Part shown: positions 1 to 64,000 of the stretch, one piece after another
Layout: each line of letters starts with the position of its first letter
Numbering within the stretch: the stretch's first letter is position 1
Origin: Timema cristinae
Lineage: Eukaryota; Arthropoda; Insecta; Phasmatodea; Timematidae
Assembly: GCA_039000515.1 (NCBI GenBank)
Contig: JBCFYV010003508.1
Span: 49,927,363-49,991,362, forward strand
Reading direction: 5' to 3'
DNA length: 64,000 bases
Position numbers and translations under genes: made by a program
The notes under the pieces: model-generated
Seen by the model: only the letters and a program-made list of their open reading frames with translations
The model's database searches: none
What the model was told of the DNA's origin: nothing

Positions 1-490
1 CAGCCCAGCTGTTCATGTTTGCAAGGAAATGGTTTGGTGATTGATCTTGCAGCACTGCTATAAAAGAGGGGGGGGGGGGGACTCTTCTCAACCGACTTGT
101 CAAACAACCCTTCTACCACCAGTTATATATAATTCATTGATTTAATCATTTAAAATGTTATAACTTCACAGTTTGGTTTAAACATTTTATAAAGATTGAT
201 AACTATAGCTTTTCTTGTAAATTCAATTTGAAAATGTACAGCTACATACGTTATAAGTTACATACTGTTGCATACAACCAACCTTGAATTTATTTATCAG
301 ACTAGGCTAAAAATGAATTAATCCATGATAAAAATAATACTTCAAATTTAATACTTTGCATTATTCTGCATGTTTGTGAGATTAGGAAGCATAAGTCCTA
401 AAGTAATCCTAGTGGTAATTAAAAAATGTAAATAAAGAACAAAATTAAATACCACTTCCCGCCTAAATAGTGATAATGTATCATTAGAGT

Positions 491-503
491 TTTATTATTA
501 TTA

Positions 504-539
<36 letters not shown>
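491..539. repeat. (ATT)n microsatellite
   Basis: About 16 near-perfect ATT/TTA trinucleotide units, with one early interruption. Confidence 0.9.
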
Positions 540-1419
540 GTTAATCCAAAATTATTTTCTCTCGGCAACACTTATAAGGGGAGCCCTATAGGCCGTTGTA
601 TCTTAGCGCTAATTCCAGATTTGTTCAATTTGAATGTTATCGTAAAAGAAAAGCCAAGCTCAGAGAGTTATTTAAGGAACTCCCTTATAGCTAGTTTACC
701 CTGCAGAGAGACTGCCTCAAATATTTAAATTCGCTTTATTATATTTTATTTATTTTATTATTCTTATGCTTTTTTCTCACGTTATTTATTTATTATTTTC
801 ATCATATATTTGCTATGGTTTGTGATGATTATAAGTATGTTATCATTGTTTATTTTATTTTGTTATATACGTGCTTGTAGGGTTCGTGTACTTTCAGTGC
901 TGGCCTGTCATTGATCTCACGTGGCCAGCACTACATTAAAGGAAATTAGAATTGAAACCTTATCATTGTAAGATAATTGCAATGTGACAGTTGGTAACAC
1001 TGAACATACATTACTTTATTATAATATTCTGTGACCTTGACAAGAGTCATTCTGTCAAGTTATATCATACTGTACTTTACATTTATCGATACTGAACTGT
1101 GTTGTTTTGTATTTATTTAATAAACCATATAACAATCATTATCATTATGTAAAGCAGTAGGCTCGACTCTCAATGACTGAGAACTTAGGATTCAAATTCC
1201 AGTCAGGCACATTTTCTTATCCCTAACACATTAGCATAATTATTATAGGTAATACGATGCGGAGCTAAAAAATGTTATGTGTGAAACATCAAGAAACCTC
1301 TTTACTTACCTTCTCACAGTGTGATTATTGTAAATCTATGTAGAGGGGTGTTATGTTAACCTTTGGGGCTGGGAATATCTTGTCATCTCAGCCCAAAATA
1401 CTGTAACTGTTATCATTGG

Positions 1420-1665
1420 TGCATCTTCCTGTTAACTCCATCAGCCTGTGGCCGAGACAGTTTAGTAAAATGTCTCCATCTTCCTCTCACTTGAACACTT
1501 TCTATTATCTGTTCCTTCATTCCTCATCCTGTCAGCTAGCATGCTCCTCACAAACTTCATTCCTCCACTTTCCTGTTGTACAGCCTGTACAACACACCTC
1601 TAGAACAACTCTCTCTCCTCTTCTCATTACATCCACCTTTCTCCTCAATCACACTTTACAACAAA
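1420..1665 (-). repeat. LINE 3'-end fragment, family L1x (copy 1)
   Basis: On the minus strand this matches the 11180-11440 copy. Both contain GAATGAAGTTTGTGAGGAG, then a GAGGAATGAA-type segment, and end in a stretch ending CCACAGGCTG. The plus copy, read as protein, resembles the C-terminus of insect LINE reverse transcriptases (RNRIRNEVIRGRLG-like). This copy is shortened and full of stops. It is a dead fragment; the clade was not resolved. Confidence 0.55.
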
Positions 1666-1686
1666 GATTTTAAAACCTAGTACTAG

Positions 1687-56573
<54,887 letters not shown>

Positions 56574-57090
56574 ATCTTTGTTTTTATTGTACCCAGGAAA
56601 CAAACAAAAAGTGTGTACATTCATTTTAGTTGGCTGAGAAATAATTTTAGATTTGATGTTGATTTTGTATAATATTAGTTGTTGTGCCTGGGAATTTCAA
56701 CTCTTCAAATTAATGATTTGAGAGTATTTTATGTAGGCAAACTCTCAAACTAAATCACTTAAAATAATTTTTGACAGGAACCAAATAAATTTTAATTTTT
56801 GCTTATAAGAACTAATAAGTTATTTATATTATTGTAATGTTGTTAGACATAAAACCAAACTATTTTGGTTCATTTGTTTTGCGAATCATGGTAATGTAAC
56901 AACCGCGATGTGTTTGTTGGACTAAATGTTATTGTTTTAATCTTCTCATTGTCGGAATGTGGCCACTTACACTCGCGTCCTTATTGTTTGAAAATTTGTT
57001 TCTTATATTGCTCTGGAAGAATGTTTTCGTAATATATACTTTTTTGTTCAATTAACCATTTGAAATCTCAATAAATATGTATTTAAAAAA
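56574..57090 (+). other. Ogt: Ogt 3' UTR (approximate end)
   Basis: AT-rich DNA after the stop. AATAAA signals occur at 56784-56789 and 57070-57075; another is at about 57237. The true cleavage site cannot be chosen from sequence alone. Beyond this, 57090-57711 holds no recognisable gene. Confidence 0.55.
57070..57075 (+). terminator. Ogt: Polyadenylation signal candidate for Ogt
   Basis: AATAAA about 500 bp after the stop, followed by an A-rich then T-rich stretch. An earlier AATAAA at 56784 is an alternative. Confidence 0.45.
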
Positions 57091-57955
57091 ATGTTTTATT
57101 TTGACACACACCTTGAAGAAATAAATCAGGATGTGTGTGAACCTTCAGGAAACTAAGGATACCCTTAATGTCCTTACCATCCCTCAAAACATTCTAAATG
57201 TGAAAAAATTTAAATTTTGTAGCATTTCAGTCATGAAATAAATTAGAATCTCGTTAAATTATCTTTCGAGTCATGAATTTTTTTGAGCTGAGTTTATTGT
57301 ACGGGTGCTCAAAATTAGCTTTACATAAAATAAAATGAGTAAGATAGTGCAAGAGGAAACAATTAACAATCATAAAATAAGTGTCTAGGATGTGGATGGG
57401 CTGGGCTTTCTTTTCTTCTTTTATTTTATTTTGGCCATGAAAATAAATTAGAAAAATGTACATGGTACATTTTCCTGTTATTTTATTAATTCCAAAATGT
57501 TATCTTCTATAACAGCACATGATTATATTTAAAAACGTTCCTGTGCCGCTGCGTGTCAATCGTTGTTTATACTCGCACTTAAGTGCAAGTGGGAAGTGCT
57601 GTAAGAAGAAATGAAGAGAGAAGTGTGTTTGTCTCTATCCAGTCCTAACCTAACTCTCCTGAACCTGGCTATTTCTTAGTGTTTTTTCTCACTAAATATT
57701 GTCTGTGGTGATAAAGGTGGGTTTAGACCAAACGAACAAGAACATAGAGCAAGAATAAGAGCATTTGTTCGTGCTCTTTTAGTGTAAACGGTGATTTATC
57801 AAACTGCTACTAAACTCATTTACACCAAAAGAGCTATTCATAGAACAGCGAATGTGAGGGAATGTGAGAAATGCTTGTCGTGCGAGTAGGTCTAGACCTA
57901 GCGAGCGAGCGAATGCTCAATTCTCAGTTATTTCTATATACCGGCTTACAATACA

Positions 57956-59250
57956 ATGTCTGACGAAGATATAATTGCGGCTGCTAGTTTTATTATATTG
58001 CACCAATTAACAACAAAAAAAAGAAGAAGAAAAATACGGTGGTGGGGGACATCTCTGCTACAAAGTCGAAGACAGCATAGTATTGAAAATTAAACTTATT
58101 GACATGCGTTTTCAAGAAGAAACTGGTCAGTTTAGAAACTTTTGCAGAATGGCATCAGAGGATTTTGATTACCTATTATCTAAGATTGAGAGAAATATTT
58201 CTATAAAAAATACAAACTACAGAGATTCTATTTCTTCACAACAAAGGCTTGCTTTGACTTTGCGATTTTTGGCAACGGGTGATTCTTATCCAAGCCTAAT
58301 TACCTTTTTAAAATATCAAAATCAACAGTATGCAATGTTATTCTTGAAGTGTGTACGGCTATAATTGAAGGACTACAGGATTTTGTTGAGGTAAGTTTTT
58401 AACTCATTTTCTTGTACGAAAGCAATTAGCGACATGTATAGTATCTGCAATAAAATCAATATTATTACAAATGTGTAGGCATAATTTTTTATCCTTCGCC
58501 TATGAATTATTTTTTAAAATTTCAAGATGAGAGGGTATAAATAAAACGTTTGGCTTGCTTATTTAATTTTTTGTTTGTTTTTAGACACCGTCAACAGAAG
58601 AAGAATGGTTGAGAATTGCACGAGATTTGAAGAGCAGTGGAATTTTCCTAACGCTATTGGTGCCATCGACAGAAAACACTGTGTTATACAAGCACCAATC
58701 AAGAGTGGCAGCGACTTCATCAACTACAAATCTACTTTCAGTATTGTTTTGATAGCTGTTGTAGATGCTGATTATAATTTCATTTCTTCTGAGGTCGGTG
58801 CCAGGGTCGGTATCCGATGGGGGAGTTTTCAGAAATAGTGTTTGACCAGAAACTTACAAAAAGTACCCTACGTATTTGTTGCAGACGATGCGTTTCCATT
58901 ACAAAGCCATATCCTGGTACTCATGTTAAGGGCTGGACAAAAGAATCTATAATTATCGCTTATCAAGAGCCCGTTGCGTAGTTGAGAACGCCTTTGGTAT
59001 TTTTTCGTCTGTCTTCCGTATATTAAGGAAACCTATGTTGCTGCAACCAGAGAAAGCTTCAATTTATGTGATGACATGCATTTACTTGCATAATTTCCTA
59101 ATGAAAAGAAAGGCATCTCGCAGCCAATACGCTCCAATAGGAACATTTGATAGAGAGGAAAGCAATAATATTATTCTCGGTGACTGGAGAAATGATAGAC
59201 TTGTCTCTTCGTACTGTAGGATGCAGACACTGAATATTGTGAAGCTATAA
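57956..59250 (+). pseudogene. PIF/Harbinger transposase (HARBI1-like), frame-disrupted
   Basis: Starts MSDEDIIAAASFIILHQLTT. Conserved parts are LIDMRFQEETGQFRNFCRMA, LRFLATGDSYPSLITFLKY, FPNAIGAIDRKHC (first Asp), AVVDADYNFISSEVGA, FVADDAFPLQSHIL (second Asp) and RARCVVENAFGIFSSVFRI (Glu), followed by ASIYVMTCIYLHNFLMK. An intron is likely, from GAG|GTAAGT (58390) to TTTTTAG (58584). Frames shift near 58070, 58320, 58628, 58805 and 58852, several at A or T runs. The Gly normally after the first catalytic Asp is Arg. As written it cannot make an active enzyme, though some shifts may be assembly errors. Confidence 0.88.
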
Positions 59251-60139
59251 GAAACAGCTATATACGATATTTTTGCGATACAGATTGTTTATCATGGCAA
59301 AATAATGTAGCATAGGTGTGCTAAAATAAAGTACAACAGTGAAAATCAAATAGTATTTTATTTAACATTTGAGAACTTAAAAAAAAATTGATCAAGGAAC
59401 GGTGAATATTATTTAGAAGAAAAAAGATATTCTTACTTGACTTGTTTCTCTTGTTCCTATCTTTATGTTAATACTAATACTACTACTACTACTAATAATA
59501 ATAATAATTTAAATTAGACAAAATATAAGCCATATGTCATTTTAACTGTTTATTTGAATAGACTTTTCATTCTGTTTAATTTTAGTCAACTGACATTACC
59601 AAATGTTCACCTGATTTCACATTGACCAATTCTTGTCATTTGTTCAATCACTTATTTTTATTATTATTTAATGTGATCTAATAAATACATTAATTTTTTT
59701 ATTTTATATTGTCCGTATTTTTTTTCCACTACCCAACATAATATTTGCTATTTTTTACAATATAATTTTGTTCAAATTACTTTAGTTTTGTCAATAAAAT
59801 TAAAAGTACTTATTTATAAATGTGCCTTGGCTTACAATCTAATTCGTTATATCTTTCGGGAAAGTATTTATAAAGAGTCTCAAAGTGTTTTCGTCTGCTG
59901 TACATTGAGAATCCATGCGTGTTTCCAGATTTGGCTGATAATCTTCTGCTATGAGATTTGTCTGCATTACGTGGTTGTGCTTGAGGACATGATCCTGACG
60001 GTGACGGCTGTGAATATGAGGATGTGATGGTGATGGTAGAAGTATGATGTAGATGGTGATGTAATCGTCATATTTCCCCATATCAGCTTCATAAAATATA
60101 TTTGATATCAAATGTCAATGGTAGATTTTGTGTAGGCAC

Positions 60140-61572
60140 TGTACTTTCTACGTGTTTTCATCCCTGCGATTGGAAATAGTTTCTTTTAAACATTTATAGG
60201 CATCTTCAACTCTCGGATCTTCTGAGAACTTTCTTTTTTCTTGTTTTTTTTTTGGGGGGGGGGGGGGAGATTTAAATTCCTTCTGGTGAGAAGATGAAGC
60301 AGAAATTGTTTTGGTTTTGAGTTTGTTGTCGTCATAGTTGGTTGTATTCTGTGTTTCGAATCCTTCCTCACCTCTTTGTGTAGGTTCAAGCTCAACCTGA
60401 AAATAATGTGATGGAACCCCTTATTAAAATGAGTATGTAAATAAAATTATTGTTACAACTTAAATTTCAAAAGTTAATAAACACAATCATAATGATGAAC
60501 TTTCACATTTATAGATTAATAATCATTTTTAAAATAGGTCTGGTAGAACTAGAGTTTTTTACAAACATACATTCGGACAAACTATTTCGTATAATAGTAT
60601 ATACAACAGGGGTGGAGGTACGTACTCACAACCCCCACTCTCTTGGAGGGGGGAGGGGTACAGAAGGTTTGGAGGGCTTTGGGGCGTTATGTTAATAGGG
60701 TTTCTAGGGGCGCTAGTTTTGAGAAAAAAAAGATTAAATGGACAATTAAACATTCTTTTTCACTTTGAGGATGGGATACATAGTACTGTATTTGTTGTAT
60801 GGACACAGGTGGTCCAGCCAATAACCATGTCCTTTGTATTATATGGGGGCTGGATAGTGTTAGGGGAGAAGGAACACATAAGTCCTAACAAGATGGAACT
60901 AAAGCACCGATATTTAGTTTCTAGCAAAATGGATGGTGGAGGGGGGTGTCTAGAACTACAAGACCAGCAAAGATTAGCGAGGGTGATTTTTCCAAAACAT
61001 TTTCCACACTCACTCCACGCATATGTGGGTGCACCTCTTTTCAACTTTAGGGGGGCAATAAAACCAAGCTCCGCCACTAGGCAATAATATTATGTATTGG
61101 CTAGCTAGTAAAAAAGGAACATTTAAAAGAATTTCTTAAATTAGGCTAGAATTTCTTAACATCAGACAAAACCGACGCCAAGCATCTGATTAAAAGAATT
61201 ATAAAAGTGTATCTAAAGAAATACTCACTGTGTTATTTGGATTTGAAAGTGGTGTGTTGATAGTTGATCTTGGTTTATATTTGTCCAATAAAAATTGCAT
61301 ACGATTTATATGTACTCTGCCCCGCTGCCAGTTTTCGGTAGCATGCTTTTTTGCCGTTCTCGTCGGTAAGATGCTAGAAGTGAGTCCATTTTCTTCTTTA
61401 CTTCATCAACTCGACATTTCATTATGTTTCTGATGGCATTCCAGGCATCCTCTTTTAATGAATTATTTTTGTAGTCTCCAACAGTAGGGTCCCAAAGACA
61501 TCTATACTCTCTATAATGTTCTATAAGCTGCAAGCACAAATCATTACTCCAATCCGTCTTTTTCTCTGTTCG
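60140..61572 (-). pseudogene. Harbinger second gene: MADF-domain protein, frame-disrupted
   Basis: Exon 1 (61572-61229) reads KTDWSNDLCLQLIEHYREYR, CLWDPTVGDYKNNSLKEDAW and VKKKMDSLLASYRRERQK, a clear MADF/Myb-like DNA-binding domain, then after a frame change MQFLLDKYKPRSTINT. The donor is ACA|GTGAGT. The intron (61228-60397) contains a SINE-B scrap near 60970-61030. Exon 2 (60396 to about 60139) starts VELEPTQRGEEGFETQN and ends in SEDPRVEDAYKCLKETISN. PIF/Harbinger elements carry such a partner, which helps nuclear import and end binding of the transposase. Confidence 0.7.
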
Positions 61573-61872
61573 AAATTATTATTTAGCAGGAAGCTTGTAA
61601 ATACTCGCACCGAACCAAAGAATCTTTGATATAAACACTCAGTCGAGCGAGCACGTGTGAACCGAAGGATGCTCCAAGCAACTGTTCGTTCACTCTTTCG
61701 TTGTTTAGACTAACCAAGCGAGCATTCTTAGAGCGCTCATTCCCATTTCGGGCGAATATACTAGAACATACTAGCGCCCCGAAAGAATGCTCACTACACG
61801 TTTACACCAAGAGAATTTAAGAGTAGTGGGGGAAGAATGAGCATTCGCTCGCTTGGTCTAAATGCGCCTTAA

Positions 61873-63390
61873 GACCTGTGTCATTCTTCAGGGTTGGTGT
61901 TCCTAGCTTTGTCTGTAACATCCAAGTTGGGTGCCTTCAGAGACATCACAGCCATCGTTTCAAATACTCGAGGATTAACTTCTATTAAACAGGTTTAGAT
62001 TATATACAGACCCATCAAATTAAGTTGGGGGGGGGGGGGGTTTGAAGGCCTAGGCAATTGTAAAATGCTTTGGAAGTAGAAGAGGAATAAAAACAAAAGA
62101 GGGAAAATAAAGTTTTTCGTTTTATTGCAACTTTGCACCCCCATCCCTCCTACAAACAAACCCACCCCACCCATCACCACAAAACATGAAACAAATGCTT
62201 TCAACTTAAGGCGGCCGCCTTGGTCATTGAGGAATTATCGATCGCTCTCAGGCCACACGGCTTTAAATACATTGGTCTCTATGGAATTACTTTTTAAACT
62301 TATACTCACTTTTTCCTATTCACCTACAACTACCCTTTATCATATCAGTTAGAAAGAGGGGACAGAAAACTATGAAACTCGTTATCTCAAGGTAAAAAGG
62401 AAAGCTCTCTGATAGTTCTCAGATATCTTAAAATGTTCTTTTGGCCGCCTATCAAAAATTGCTGTGTTTGTAAATAAAGATATTTGTGTCCTAGCCGGTC
62501 CTTGAACTGGGGGCCGGTGTGTCCCGGTCTACTCCCCGTTACTGTACAACTGTTCCTCGTCTTTTTACTTCCTTTTTTTTCACAAAATTAGTTCCCTCAA
62601 TTGCTCTAAACTAACACTAGTACATTTCCAACAATCATAGTCTACCCACGCTGGATGGGCAGCAATCCCCGTTTCAAATAACATCAAAAATATTTATTTG
62701 CTCATTTAAGTGTCAGTGCCAGGAGGGCTAAAATCACCCTCTGGTAAAAGTTTGTTTCATTTCCCACCAGGTTTACGAGTGGAAATCACTATGTAAACCT
62801 GGTAGCGTACCAATTGTCTCCGTCGATCGGACCGCACCGGCTGGTCGTCGAACCAGGGTAATGAAGTTCCATGACCTGCCTCTTTTTCTGGTATCTATGT
62901 TTCCTCCTATCCTGTGTTAGGGGCAAATACTGCCACTTCGAAAGATTATTTCATTTTCACGCCAGGGTTACTTATGAAATTATAATCGTAGCCCTGGCGG
63001 GGTACTAATATTTTCCCTGACCAACCCCGGTGACCATCTCTTGTATGTCTATGTCTGGTTCCTTATCCTTCTATGTTTTCTTCTCTACATTCATTCCATG
63101 TACAATTGTATATTATTTAAGATCCTCCTAGACCCTATACAGGCGACAGGACAGATTTTTTTTTATGATTTTCCCATCCATAACTCTAGCTAACTTATTA
63201 TCAGCCCGGCAGGGTGTCACATGTTTCCTTATTTATTTTATAATGTCCAGTAGCGATAGAGAGCCCCCTATGGGGCTGGTGTTCATTATTTGTATTCTCC
63301 ATGTTCATTGTTTTGCATGAAAATATCTGTTCATGGTTACAACAAAATAAATACAAACAAAAAACTCGGCAAATATAAATTTTCCTCCTC
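61873..63390. other. Intergenic DNA downstream of the transposon
   Basis: No gene recognised. It contains a G run at 62027-62040 and two related hairpins at 62766-62803 and 62961-62998 in a GC-richer stretch (about 62480-63250). That stretch may be part of an unrecognised repeat. Confidence 0.6.
62766..62998. repeat. Two diverged units, each with a covarying hairpin
   Basis: Unit 1 stem: CCAGGTTTAC (62767-62776) / GTAAACCTGG (62793-62802). Unit 2 stem: CCAGGGTTAC (62962-62971) / GTAGCCCTGG (62988-62997). Both have 16-nt loops and both are followed by GTAC. The stems differ by paired changes, and each loop can form a further 4-bp stem around GAAAT. No known family was recognised. Confidence 0.6.
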
Positions 63391-63407
63391 GTGATTTATT
63401 TTTCTGG

Positions 63408-63682
63408 GGTGACCTGGTGGTCTAGGGGTAAGGTGTCAGACTTCTATGCTGGGGTCCGGGGTTCAATCCTCGGTCCTGGCACAGATTTATCTGATTTCCA
63501 AACACTTCCTTCACCTCTGACAAGACATCATGTGAATGTGGGGAATGCCAGGCCTCCACCGTGGTTCGGATCCCATGTTAAACTGTAGGTCCTCCATTTC
63601 ATCCACAATCACCCTACCATTACACATTAGCGTAAGTGCGTACAACCCGAACGGGTAGTAAGACGCGGTGCTAATAATAAAA
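63408..63682 (+). repeat. SINE-A full-length copy with target duplication
   Basis: Starts GGTGACCTGGTGGTCTAGGG, has the B box CGGGGTTCAATCCTCGG and the tail ACCCGAACGGGTAGTAAGAC followed by (AAT)n. TGATTTATTTTTCTGG at 63392-63407 is repeated as TGATTATTTTTCTGG at 63683-63697, with one T fewer. It is the cleanest SINE in the window. Confidence 0.92.
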
Positions 63683-63754
63683 TGATTATTTTTCTGGATA
63701 TCCAAAAAACTTTTCAATCCAATTGTGTTATGAAGTGATATGGGTTGGATGTCA

Positions 63755-64000
63755 CTTTATCAGATACTTTCTAAATACATAATGGGTTGAAACAAGGAGA
63801 TGCACTTGCCCCATTACTCTTTAATCCTGACTTGAGTACACTATAAATGTAAGCAGATAATCGACTTTGTTGAATAATAGTAAGGAAGGTGTTGCAAGAA
63901 ATGCACACATTCTATTTGAGGCTAGTGAATAAATAGGTTTAGAAGTGAACGCTGAAAATACTAAGTAAATGATCACATAAAGAACACAGATTGAGGACAA
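63755..64000 (+). repeat. LINE reverse-transcriptase fragment, runs off the window
   Basis: SDTF, stop, then IHNGLKQGDALAPLLFN is the reverse-transcriptase motif of insect RTE-like LINEs. Near the end the same frame family reads ASE, stop, IGLEVNAENTK, another conserved segment. The part between, which should hold the YADD motif, appears deleted or degraded. It may be the same family as 55475-56250. Confidence 0.75.

Larger units (their letters stand above)
57715..61869. mobile_element. PIF/Harbinger DNA transposon, 4155 bp
   Basis: The left end AGGTGGGTTTAGACCAAACG and the reverse complement of the right end, AGGCGCATTTAGACCAAGCG, are terminal inverted repeats. TAA is duplicated at 57712-57714 and 61870-61872, the size and sequence expected for this superfamily. 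Inside are a DDE_4-type transposase (plus strand) and a MADF-like gene (minus strand), the usual two-gene plan. Both frames are broken, but the ends are intact, suggesting a fairly recent element that arrived about 1.1 kb downstream of the Ogt stop. Confidence 0.92.

Overview
The window is animal nuclear DNA, almost certainly from an insect. It is AT-rich, has spliced genes with GT-AG introns, insect-type LINE remnants, tRNA-derived SINEs and a PIF/Harbinger DNA transposon. The order of insect cannot be settled from the sequence alone.

One host gene dominates: O-GlcNAc transferase (Ogt; super sex combs in Drosophila), on the + strand from 1714 to 56573. Fourteen coding exons can be placed by protein similarity, splice sites and phase. 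Together they code for about 883 residues, corresponding to roughly human residue 155 to the C-terminus. About 150 N-terminal residues must lie upstream of the window. The TPR superhelix is in the first seven exons and the split catalytic domain in the last seven. Intron 2 (6987-46014) is about 39 kb and holds most of the window's repeats.

Layout: 1-1713 upstream intron with a LINE scrap; 1714-6986 exons 1-2; 6987-46014 giant intron with many SINE copies, LINE scraps, a 2-kb 41-bp minisatellite (28033-30046), a GC-rich promoter-like island (35290-35560) and a large foldback element (44941-45373); 46015-56573 exons 3-14, with exon 5 wedged between two tandem arrays; 57715-61869 a 4.15-kb PIF/Harbinger element with TAA target duplications, a broken transposase and a MADF-type second gene; 61873-64000 intergenic DNA with a duplicated hairpin, a young SINE and the start of a LINE reverse-transcriptase fragment.

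The Ogt exons carry four single-base deletions, mostly in short G or C runs, and a fifth appears to have destroyed one splice donor. Similar run-length deletions occur in the transposase and in one SINE target duplication. Because the protein is otherwise highly conserved on both sides of every break, uncorrected long-read assembly error is the simplest explanation, and the gene is annotated as functional. The main candidates for something new are an initiator/DPE promoter with an X-box inside the giant intron, an array of eight repeated 5' splice sites at the end of exon 5, and a pair of covarying RNA-like hairpins at 62766-62997.
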